NCBI GenBank assembly: GCA_905221605.1
Contig: CAJNDS010002779.1
Span: 694,177-758,176 of the forward strand
DNA: 64,000 bases
Reading direction: 5' to 3'
DNA from: Symbiodinium natans
Lineage: Eukaryota; Sar; Dinophyceae; Suessiales; Symbiodiniaceae
Shown in pieces: positions 1 to 10,200 of this stretch. Both the position numbers and the translations under genes were made by a program. The notes under the pieces are model-generated. The model saw only the letters and a program-made list of their open reading frames with translations, did no database searches and was not told the DNA's origin. Position 1 is the stretch's first letter. Every line of letters begins with the position of its first letter.

Positions 1-944
1 TTTGGTGGATTAGGGTTTCGAGTCTTAGAGTTGAAGTTAAGGGTTTGGGGTGTGGGATTGTTTTGCCAGGGATGAGGGCTTTACCAGTAGGGCTGTTCGA
101 GGCTTCAAGGGCAGTGTAGGTTTCGGGGGGGTTTAGGGTTTCGGGTTTAGGGTTTCGGGTTTAGGGTTTAGGGTTTCGGGTTTAGGGTTCAGGGTTTGGG
201 GTTTAGGGTTTAGGGTTTAGGGGTTGGGGTCTAGGGGTGTAGGGATCCAAGGACAACATCGCAAGTCGTGAGCCGTCCAAGGCCTCTAGGTGGCCCCGGC
301 GAGAAACCCTTACGCAGCCCTCAAGACCCTCAACCCTACGTCCTACACCCTAAGCTCTAAGCCCTCAGCCCTAAGCCCTAAACCCTAAACCCTAAACCCT
401 AAACCCTAAACCCCAAACCCCAAACCCCAAACCCCAAACCCTAAACCCTAAACCCTAAACCCTAAACCCTAAACCCACCCCCCCTAAACCCCAAGTCCTA
501 ACCCTAGACCCCAGAAACCCTAAAACCCGAAAACCCTTCAGTCGTAAGCTATCCCCTGCAAGTTCAAGGTTCCGCGCGGAGCCTCCACAACCTCCGCATC
601 CCCTCGCGCGATGCAATTGCGCTGCTGGGTACTGCGGTTTATAATGGGTTTTGGGGCTATCTTAGGCTTCAGGGTCAAGGGTTTGTAGTGTTTGAGGCTT
701 AGGGTTCTGTGGGTCTCCAAGGGAATTCCCACAGGATAGCCGCCAGCCATGTGGCCAGTTTCCGGGTCCCTTGTCAGGGCCTCCTTCTACTTCGACTCGT
801 AGGGTTACAAGCCTGGACCAAAACCCTAGAGGTCCCAACATTTTGCGAGTCCTTATACACCCTTATAGAGGCCCCAGACATCTCAACAACAGTCCCCACA
901 TAATTACCAGAGGCAACCCTCTATACCTGCCTTTAAATGCCCTA

Positions 945-1040
945 GTAGTAGAGTAGGTAACCTTTCACCTTTTTGGGGTAGTATAATCCCCTTATAATCC
1001 CAAAGGTTAACCTTCAATTCCCCCAAGTTACTGGACAACT
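945..1040. mobile_element. MITE-like family D, copy 1
   Basis: About 95 bp beginning GTAGAGTAGGTAACCTTT, with a partly self-complementary core (AACCTTT near the start, AAAGGTT near the end). A close match lies at 4090-4192, and diverged matches lie in an intron of both transporter copies. Confidence 0.6.
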
Positions 1041-1175
1041 AGGATGCCGAAAAACTGCACTAAATACGATTGGTTTTCTCATCAGGCTCTCTTGTAAGGC
1101 CTTCTCTCCTCCCCTAACCCCTACCCCCTACCCCCTAAACCCTAAACCCTAAACCCTAAACCCTATTTCTACGAG

Positions 1176-1267
1176 GCCTGTTCCGCCGCTGGGACCCCCG
1201 ACCGTCTTGGACTCACCACCGTCACCACCGACCCTTCAGCTGCAGAGCTATTTTGTTGGGTGGCAGG
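1176..1267 (+). CDS. Candidate internal exon, unknown gene
   Basis: An open island between two telomere-like blocks. It starts after CGAG|G and stays open for 30 codons (for example DPSAAELFCWVAG at the end) until a G|GTTTAG donor supplied by the next repeat block. It could be an N-terminal exon of the channel downstream or part of an upstream gene. Openness over this length is weak evidence alone. The composition and flanking splice signals are what favour it. Confidence 0.35.
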
Positions 1268-1722
1268 GTTTAGGGTTTAGGGTTTAGGGTTTAGGCTTTA
1301 GGGTTTAGGGTTTAGGGTGTAGGGGTGAGGGGTTCGGGGTTCGGGGTTAGGGGTTAGGGGTTAGGGTTTGGGTTTTAGGGTTGAGGGTTTAGGAGTCTGA
1401 GCGCTTTGGGAATTGTTGGGGGGCGCTCTGGGCCAGGGTACTCCAGGGCTTTGTTTGCCGAACCTCTAAACCCAAGGGTTTCAAGGTTGAGACAGGTGGC
1501 TTTGCCCGAAACCCTGAACCTAAACCCTAAACCCTAAACCCTAAACCCTAAACCCTAAACACCAAACCCTGAACCCCAAGCTTGGCGGGGTGGAGGGGGT
1601 TGTGGAATGGGATCCAACGATGTGAAGGGTGCGCATCTCCGACCAGCCAGTTGCCCTTGAAGAAGGGCTGCTGGGTTTAGGGTTTCTGGGTGTAGGGCAC
1701 TAGGGTTTTGGGCATGAAGTAG

Positions 1723-2031
1723 GCATTGAATAAAGGGCCGAAGGGCCCTAAGCGCGCCCTTCCCAGCAACTCCATGAAGGACTCGAAACGACTCCGCGAT
1801 GTCTTCGGAGGCGCGAGTGTTCCAGGCCAGGCGGGGGCAGAATTGGACCGATATTGCTGGATTCTTGTGATAACGGTTCCAGAGCTCAACAGGGAATGGC
1901 GGCAGACGGCCCCCCGAAACCCTAAGCCCTAAATGAACTCGAAGCCTCAACCCCGAGCCCTAAACCGTAAACCTTTGCCTTCAAGGCCAGCCTGACCAAA
2001 GGCTCTGAGACGTTCTGCGCCGAGGTGGTCG
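1723..2031 (+). CDS. Two phase-consistent candidate exons, unknown gene
   Basis: Exon 1723-1908 follows AG|G, reads 62 codons and ends at a GC donor in phase 0. It contains the stretches MKDSKRLRDVFGG and LDRYCWILVITVPELNREW. Exon 1986-2031 also starts in phase 0 after AAG|G (ASLTKGSETFCAEVV) and ends at G|GTTTAG. The 77-nt intron between them is mostly degenerate CCCTAAA repeat. No domain is recognised. It may be the N-terminal region of the channel gene that follows, or the end of another gene. No start codon could be fixed. Confidence 0.45.
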
Positions 2032-2402
2032 GTTTAGGTTTAGGCTGCCAGGGTTTGGGGTAGTGAGGGCTTAGGAGCTCTCGGATCCCTAGGGTTTAGG
2101 GTTTAGGGTTTAGGGTTTAGGGTTTAGGGTTTACCTAAACCCTAAACCCTACAAATGAAGCCCTGAGCCCTACTGAGAACACCCCACTTAGAAGTACTCA
2201 CGAACCCTGGGAGGGTTTGACATTTCCTCTTCTTGGCTTCAATGGGATCCTACTTAGTCTCCCTTGGGGCTCGGCATTGTAGGGTTTAGGGATTCAGGAT
2301 TAAGGGTTTAGGGTTGTGGGGTTTTAGGGGTCTGGGGTTCTCGGATGTAGGGCTGCAAGCTTTTGAGGGTTAAGGGCTTTAGGGCAGCGTTGGAGGTGAC
2401 AG

Positions 2403-3051
2403 TTGGGAGGTGTAGGGTTTGAGGGTTTTGGAGGTCTGAGGTTGAGGGTGTTTAGGTTTGGGGGTTTAGGGGTTTGGGAAGTCAGGGGGTTCAGGGTTGC
2501 GACTGGAGGAGATGCGTCTCAGCGCGTTGTGCTCAGAACCCTCTCTTTGAGCATCCCGCCAGGACCTAGTACCGCGGCCCACCTGGATGAAGACGGGTTT
2601 GAAAACCGTTCCAAAGACTCTTGCGAAGAAGGCCACCATGATGAGCCGCTTGGCCCCAAATTTGCTTCAAGGAGAGCCAAAAAAATCCCAAGCACTGATC
2701 CCCCCTTTTTCCCCCCCTGAGCATTTGTTGCATGATATCTTTGTGGCCAGTAAAATGCGAAGTACTTTGACTCTTGCTCTGTTCGCTTGTATTATTTTCG
2801 CATACCTACTTCATTTTGTGGTACCCGAGCCACAGTGTTCCGCACCGTGTGCAGCAGCAAGATCCTTACCTACTCAGAATACCTGAGTATACACGTATAG
2901 CCTTGTTGTTGTTTTTCATGCAACTGTCAATTGGCCGGTCGGGATATTTCAAGTCTTATGGGTGAGAGTCTGCAAACCCTATATTATAAACCCTAAACCG
3001 TAAACCCTAAAACCCAAACCCTAAACCCTACATCCTAAATCCGCTTGCCAG
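2403..3051 (+). other. Unresolved region upstream of the first recognised channel exon
   Basis: Two overlapping + frames stay open across roughly 2490-2720. One reads HLDEDGFENRSKDSCEEGHH, the other has a basic run around PKTLAKKATMMSRL. Either could be an N-terminal exon of the channel, but no splice pair fixes the frame. The rest holds short telomere-like tracts around 2985-3035. Confidence 0.3.
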
Positions 3052-6000
3052 GCGCAGAGGAGTTGACGGACACGTCCCCATATGCCAGCGAGCAAGAAGA
3101 GGAGAAAGTGGTTCAGCGGGTCTTTCATCCTGGAGGCACTCCAGCAAAAAGGGGGTGCAGGCTGCGGGTTGTAATCCAAACTGCGATTTGGCTTGCTAAA
3201 CCCTAAACCCTAAACCTACACCCTAAACCCTAATCCTATACAGACATCCTATACTCAGTAGAAGGCTTCGGTGGGAAAGGCCCGAGCTCCAGGCGTTACA
3301 CGCCAATTCCCAGAGAGCCCAATACCCCGGTCGGAATAAGTACAAATAGTATTCCCTTCGGGTCCCTTTATAGCTATACTAGAAGAACCACCAAAACCCA
3401 ATTCTCAAAAACAAGGCCCTTGTTGCAATTAAAGAGTAGAAATTCCTTATATTATACAGGGGGCCTTGATATGATTTAAGGTAGCTTCCTTATTTAGGGG
3501 GTAGATTGGGCTCTTTGGGTCATACTGTTTCCCGTGACTTGGAAGGCACAGCTGTCCCCCAAGTTAAGGGACCACTGTGTACCCGCAAAATAGAGAGCTG
3601 CAGCCCGAAATTCTGGCCTAGTGGCTGTTCTTAAACCCTAAACCCTAAACCCTAAACCCTAAACCCTAAACCCTAAACCCTATAGGTATATATCAGGCAT
3701 GAGCTCGAGTCGGAATGTCCTTTTCTTACTGAAAGGCCGTGGTCGGTGCCATGTCAAACCTCGGTGGATGTGTGTTTTGCGAGGGGTGTGAGGGCAGTAG
3801 ATGCTTTTTCTGACCTGCTGCTGGCTCCCAGGCCGTGCGCGAACTGTTTGGGACGTGCTTGCTGTGATTTGGCTGCTGTACGCCGCTCGGATCAGTGGGA
3901 GAGTCGAAGAAGTTAAAGGGATCAGGCCCACGGACTCATCGACAGTGACCCTCAGCAAGACACAGGGAATACAGGAAGACGTGATCAGCAGTTGCGCCTC
4001 CATCACAAGCAGATGGACGCTCTTGACCCCGTGCATTGAGTCGAAAAGGCAGGCCACCGAAATGGCAGGGCATCCCCTCATGAAAACCTAGCAGTAGAGT
4101 AGGTAACCTTTAACCTTTTTGGTCTTGTATAATCCCCTTATAATCCCAAAGGTGAAGCTTTAATTGCCCCAGGTTACTGGACAACTAAGAAAACCATCAG
4201 CTTTCTGCATCCCCAAGCAGCAACGGCGACGAGGTCTGCCCTCTTGCTGCTAAGCGCTTTGCAGGAAGCTCCCCGAGCTTTACAAATAAGGCCCGCGACC
4301 TGGGTTTTGGGTTTAGGGTTTAGGGTTTAGGGTTTAAGGTTTAGGGTTTAGGGACCGGTGTACACCCCTGCCCATGATGTACTGAGGACATCATCTTCAT
4401 CCCGCTCCAGTTCTTTGACCTACCTCAATCTCCCTACTTTGTTGCGCTGGCATGGGCGACCATTGCTTTCTGGAGTATCGATATCTTGCAGCCGGGCTTT
4501 CATTCATTCTTGCGAGGTTGGCTTTCGGGACATTCCCTAACCCTAAACCCTAAACCCTAAACCAATCTTTCCTTATGAGGGTTTACAATGGATCCTATAT
4601 ACAGACATGTTTCAAAGGGTCTGAAGGCCAACCCAGCTTTTGCCCAGAAGCGCAGTCGCAGCACGGACGAACCCCGAAGGTTCCAAGGCATTGGTTTTAG
4701 GGTTTAGGGTTTAGGTTTAGGGTTTAGGGTTTAGGGTTTAGGTTTAGGGTTTAGGGTTTCGGGTTTAGGGTTTAGGGTTTAGGGGTCTGTGCTAGGCCTT
4801 GACAACTTGAGCCAGTCTCGTCTTGCAACCCCTGGCGCCACCCTTGCTTTAAGTCCCGCCTTGAAGGATGTCCTTCCGGACCGGGGTCTACATCAAGGGA
4901 GTGCTAGTGATGGATTCCCATGTCGTGGCGCTCACGTACATGCGCACGTGGCTGTTCGTGGACATCATCCTGGTCAGCTTAGACTGGACCGCGGCTTGTC
5001 AGCAGTTCGAGGTTTGGGGCTGCGAGGCTTAGGCGAGGTACAGGAATCCCTAAACCCTAAACCCTAAACCCTGAACCCTAAACCCTAAACCCTAAAGACC
5101 TTGGATCACGACCCCTAAGCCCAAAAAGCCAAACCCTGAACAGCAACTCGTGGAGCTTGCACGCTTTTCCTAAAAAGAAGTCCAAGGAACCAAGTACTTT
5201 AAATAGCCCTACAACCCGACGGACAAAAACAAAAATAATGTTTTTTTGTAGAGCACGGAAAACTTAGCTAAGAAAACCTGCTGACGGAGTAGCACCTTAA
5301 GGGCATGTCGCAGATTCGCCGTTGTACGTGCAGCAACTCACTTTGTGATGGCTTCTCGGCTTTGTTTGACTTTTGGTGCGGGGTGGGTATATTGCAAGAA
5401 CGCGCAGAGATCAATGGATGAGGGTACCTCACATAGTACCAGGCACTGAAGCTTATGCATACAGATACAGATATCATGAGATCGTCGCGCTTGTAGCTGC
5501 CAGTGCTAGGATATGGCTCTTCCTACTGCCGATTCCCCCAGCACCCCACCCCAGCCTTGAAGGGTCTTGCATGCCAAGCCACTCCTCAAAACCGCATGTG
5601 AAACCTCATATCCCTATACGCCTGACACCATGAGGGTTTAGGGTTTAGGGTTTAGGCCTTCAACTCTAAACCCTTAACACTGAACCCGCAGCCCTAAACC
5701 TCCAGTCCCTCTTGTCAGTCTCTGACCTTGGAGAGCATCCATGGCGATCAGGCTCGGGCTGGCATTCTCCCCCAAACCATAAACCCTAAACCCTTGGGGA
5801 AGAGCTCTAGGGTCCAGGATGTTGCGAGTTTCTTGGGTCTTGGAAAGGTCGCTTGCCCGGCTTGAGATCTGGCTCTGGGCCCTTCTGTCTTGGGGCATGC
5901 GGGCTTCGAAAGCCCTAGTAAAGCCCTGCACTGCAACTCTTCACTACCTAAGCTCCGTACCGCACCCGTCTCCGCCCTTGTCTGCGCAACTAAACACCCA

Positions 6001-6660
6001 GAGCCAGGAGCACGCCAACAATTTCACAGGGCTCTGCCCAAACCGAAGCTCACTTACACGGCGGACGTGGTTTAGGTGAATGTCGGCTTCATTCCTAAAA
6101 AGGTACCTAAACACAGTATAGCTATGGTAGGTATGGGCGGCTCGCTTAGATTGCGTGCGTGGGTAGGATGAGTGGGAAAACAGCCATCTGCAACGAGGCT
6201 TTAGTAGCCATCGCAGCCATATTACAGCCATGTGCCTTTATGAGCGCAAGACTTTTCGGCCTGCACACTGCCTCAGATTGAACAGATTGAACATGCTTAA
6301 GCTCAAAGGCCGAAATCAGGTAAGGCTTGTTCAGTAAGAATTTCGATGTACAGCGTGCTGCTAAAGGATCGAAAAGGAGAAGACTACAGAAGTCAACTTA
6401 ATGAGCCTGTGTGTACCGTGTCCTAGACTCTTAGATCAGTGTAGATCTGGTAGCTGAGTGCAAGTACCAGGATCATTGTTATTGTGTTATTGTTCTTCCT
6501 CCTCTTCCTATGCTGATTGTTCTGATTGTTGCCATGATTCGCATTGTAGTCGTCGTAGTAGTGGTCTAATCAAGTCGGAGTCGTTGTCCGTCGCCCGTCG
6601 CCCGTCGCCCGTCCGCCCGTCCGCCCGTCGCCCTTCGTCGTCGTAAGAGGTCGTGGTCGG

Positions 6661-6701
<41 letters not shown>

Positions 6702-6712
6702 GTTGCTGCTGG

Positions 6713-6761
<49 letters not shown>

Positions 6762-7215
6762 GCTGCCGCTGCCGCTGCCGCTGCCGCTGCCGCTGCCGCT
6801 GCCGCTGCCGCTGCCGCTGCCGCTGCCGCTGCCGCTGCTGCTGCTGCTGTTGTAGCCGGTGGTGGAGGTTCTTGGTGTGGTTTCCCGAGATTCCGCCGAG
6901 CCCTACCAAAGCACCGAACTCGTTGCACCTGCTGGCATGAACGAACCTGCCTTCATCAGAAGAACTGTAATAATAACCAGAAAATATTACTAATAGTATT
7001 CATAAAACAAGTACCAGTCTTAATAGTAGAAGTCATAACAGCAGCCTTCAGTATCCCTACCTCCCCACGTACTTTTGTATTGTTGGCTCTCAGCGCTTTC
7101 GAAGATCCAAAAACGGTTCCCCCATGCGCAACAACGCTGCGTGTCAGGGCGGCCACAATGTTCTCTGGATCCTCCGCCTGCTCCGCCTTGTTCGGGTCGT
7201 GCGCATCGGGAAGAT
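3052..7215 (+). CDS. Channel exons 1-5: N-terminus and voltage-sensor domain S1-S4
   Basis: Exon 1 ends in VVQRVFHPG and joins exon 2 (RARTVWDVLAVIWLLY, S1). Exon 3 continues S1 into DIIFIPLQFFDL and S2 (FVALAWATIAFWSIDI). Exon 4 gives the S2-S3 loop (MSFRTGVYIKGVLVMD) and S3 (TWLFVDIILVSLDW). Exon 5 is S4, ILRLLRLVRVVRIGKM, with a positive charge at every third position, the classic voltage-sensor pattern. The exon 3/4 and 5/6 joins restore Gln and Met codons across phase-2 splits. The exon 4 donor is ambiguous by 3 nt (after 4990 or 4993). The intron before S4 exceeds 2.1 kb and contains the large CTG/CCGCTG microsatellite. Confidence 0.85.
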
Positions 7216-10200
7216 GAGTCGGACCGCGATGGTGATTCAGGCCACCCAGCTGGTAGGGGCGCAAGGGTAGAGGATTCAAGCTTTGGGCTTAGGTGTGGCG
7301 CCGGGCTCTTCAGGCCGCGACCTAAAATCCCGGAATACAAAGAATAGTAATCCTAATCCTTGCAATACTAATCATGATAGTAATAATAATAATGGTGGTG
7401 AGAATAGTATTAATCATAGTACTAATAATAGTAGTAGTCATGGTATTCATCATAGTAGTATTAGTACTAGCTGCCCTCCTGGCCCTCGGCCTTGAATCTC
7501 GATGCAGCCTATAAGCGCACGGCACCATGGACCTTCACACCCAAAGCCCTCAACCCCGAACGCCTTCATCCCTAAACCCTAAACCCTAAACCCTAAACCC
7601 TAAACCCTAAACCCTAAACCCCAAACCCTAAACCCTAAACCCTAAACCCTAAACCCCTTTCCCTGAAGCTCCAAACCCACGAGGAAACCATGCAAGTCTG
7701 GGCTGTGAGCGTACAGTCACTCGGCCGGGCTTCGGGGTTTTGCCTTCAACATACAGACTTCAGGGACGAAAGGGGGAGACCCTCATAAGGGACCTTAGGC
7801 GCAACATTGGGGCTACTTAGGTATATAGTATCACGTAGGGACTACATTTATGAGGTGTGTGTATATATATATATAGATGTACATATATATATATATAGGA
7901 GAAGAAGATTACTTGTCCAATCTAGGGCTTCCATCCTTATTATGCCCCTTACAAGGCGTTGTTCTGGGATCTGAGGGTGGACTTCGTGGCTTTAGGAGAG
8001 TTGTGCTTGATCCACCCTGGTGCGTGTATGGTGGAGATGACATGATGAGGGCCTTCTCTGCAATTTTTTCGAGGTTCAGTGTGGCGATGAACATCGTGCG
8101 GCTTTTGCTCATGAACCACATGCGGCCTGACGCGCACCCCAGATACGGACCAGGGAAAGGGGGGGGGGGGGGGCGCTGCCGCTGAGGAGAGCCCTAAACC
8201 CTAAAGCCTTGTTAGTTGGGCGGAACATCTCCAAACGGAGGCTGGCACAGATGTGCAGTAGTTCTGGAAGGAGGCCAGTTTGAGGGTTTGAACGGTTTAA
8301 CTGTTTCAGGTTTTCTGGCAGCCTTGCGCAATATGGTCCCGGTGACATGAGAACCGGGCAACTAGGCCAGAGGAAGGGCCCTGACAGTCATCCGTCAGAT
8401 ACGCAGACCCAGACACCCTAAGCCCTAAACCCTCAACCCTCAACCCTAAACCCCAAACCCTGAGCTTCAAAAGCTGCTCAGGATCGCCTGTGCATGGTGG
8501 GGCTTCGGCCACTTTGCTGGAACCGCCGAGGGCTGGACGCTTGAGTACGAGGTGGAGGACAAAGGCTTGGTCTACGGCTCCTCGGCGCCGTAAGCGGGGC
8601 CGAGGTTAGACCTTGTGTGTTTAGGGGCTTATGAGGCTAACAAAAAGGGTCAGGCACGGTTCTTTTTTTGGGGGAGGGGGGGGGGGGGTCTGAGGGGCAG
8701 GCTGAAGAGAGGTGGGTTGTTCCAGTCGGGAGCCCTGGACACCCTTGCCAACACCGGAGCCCTCCGTGAAATTCTTTGAGCAAGGGTCGGGGGGCTCGCA
8801 CCGCCGCCGATCGCCGCAACGTCTTCTGGGGGGGTGGGGGGAACCCTAAACCCTGAACCCTAAACCCTAAACCCTAAACCCTAAACACTAAACCCTAAAC
8901 CCTAAACCCTAAACTGCGAGTTTATCCTCAGAGTGTTGCTTTTCGCCGAAGATGACTTCGCCTTGATCGGGCTGCTCGGGCACGTCACATTGAGCGTTAG
9001 AGCCATGGGTTTAGGGTTTAGGGTTTAGGGTTTAGGGTTTAGGGTTTAGGGTTTAGGGTTTAGGGTTTAGGGTTTAGGGGAGGAAGTACTACTAATATGC
9101 CCTTTTGGCCCCTGTGTAATTTTACCATAATAAACCCCAAAACCCTGTTCTAATTTTGACAACTCAGAGAGTGCAGAGATTTCGGGAAGTGCACACCCAC
9201 CTCGGCTGCAAGGTTATGCCACGAGCCTGCATTGGGCGCCTCGGTAGCAACGACGGTGTCAATCCCCCTGAAAAAAGTATGTCAGACCATAAACCCTAAA
9301 CCCTGAGGCCTAGAACGCTAAACTTTGAAGCCTAGAACCCTAAACCCTTAATCCCAGAACCCTAAACCCTTAAGCCTAGAACCCTAAACCCTTAAGCCTA
9401 GAACCCTAACCCCTTAAGCCTAGACCCCGAAACCCTTAAGCCCAGAACCCTAAACCCTTAAGCCTAGAACCCTAAACGCTGAAGTTTAGAACCCGAAACC
9501 CGTAAGCCTACAACCCTAAACTCTTAAGCCCAGAACCCTAAACGCTGAAGCCCAGAACCCTCAATCCTTAAGCCTAAAACCCTAAGCCCTTATGCCTAGA
9601 ACCCCAGAACCCTTAAGCCCAGAACCCTAAACCCTAAAGCCTAGAACCCCAAAAACCCTAAAGCCCAGAGCCCTAAACCCGAAACCCTTCTGCAACAGTT
9701 TCCTTGGGTGCTTTTTTTTTAAATGTTTTTTTCTGTTGCCAAGGCGATTGCCCAGCTCGGGGTGGGATCCACTGAGGTCGAGGCAGGGAAGGAGGAAGCA
9801 GGAATGCCCTCTACGCCCTGAAGCTTCCTCAATGGTTTCTTTATCAAAAGTTATCAGAAGACAAGAAGGCTAATGATAAACGAAAGTAGCAATAAAACAT
9901 AAGTAGCAACATTAACAGGAAACAAACCTTTCATGATCTTTTCTACCGTTGAGCTTGTGCAGGGCTAGCTACCTTTGACGTGCGCTTAGTCCTTTGCCAG
10001 CACCACAGGTGCCTTTGTGCAGCGGTGTAACCCTTAAAGGGTTTAGGGTTTAGGGTTTAGGGTTTAGGGTTTAGGGAGCCCCCTGCCAGGCCACGAATGC
10101 TGGCGAGCGCATCTTCAGTGACCTGTCTCAGTCGTGTCTGCTTCAGGCTGTCAAGGTCGAGGGTTTGGGTTGTGCACGGGAGTTCAAGGCACCGGTGACC

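Noticed and set aside
1-500. A chromosome end
   Set aside because: The tracts are short, degenerate, in both orientations and spread over 50 kb among genes.
2222-2275. A protein-like island (LTFPLLGFNGILLSLPWG)
   Set aside because: Its sequence matches the start of dispersed family J, so it is more likely repeat than exon.
3680-4081. A 133-codon minus-strand frame
   Set aside because: It is antisense to the S1 exon, and no minus-strand gene was supported anywhere.
4211-4304. An open island (RSALLLLSALQEAPRALQIR) with AG and GT borders
   Set aside because: It falls inside the intron joining the two halves of S1, whose flanking exons fit together directly. It shows that openness alone is weak evidence.
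6508-6940. Long poly-Gln, poly-Ala and Arg-Gln open frames on both strands
   Set aside because: They are translations of the compound CTG/CCGCTG microsatellite, which lies in the channel intron before S4.
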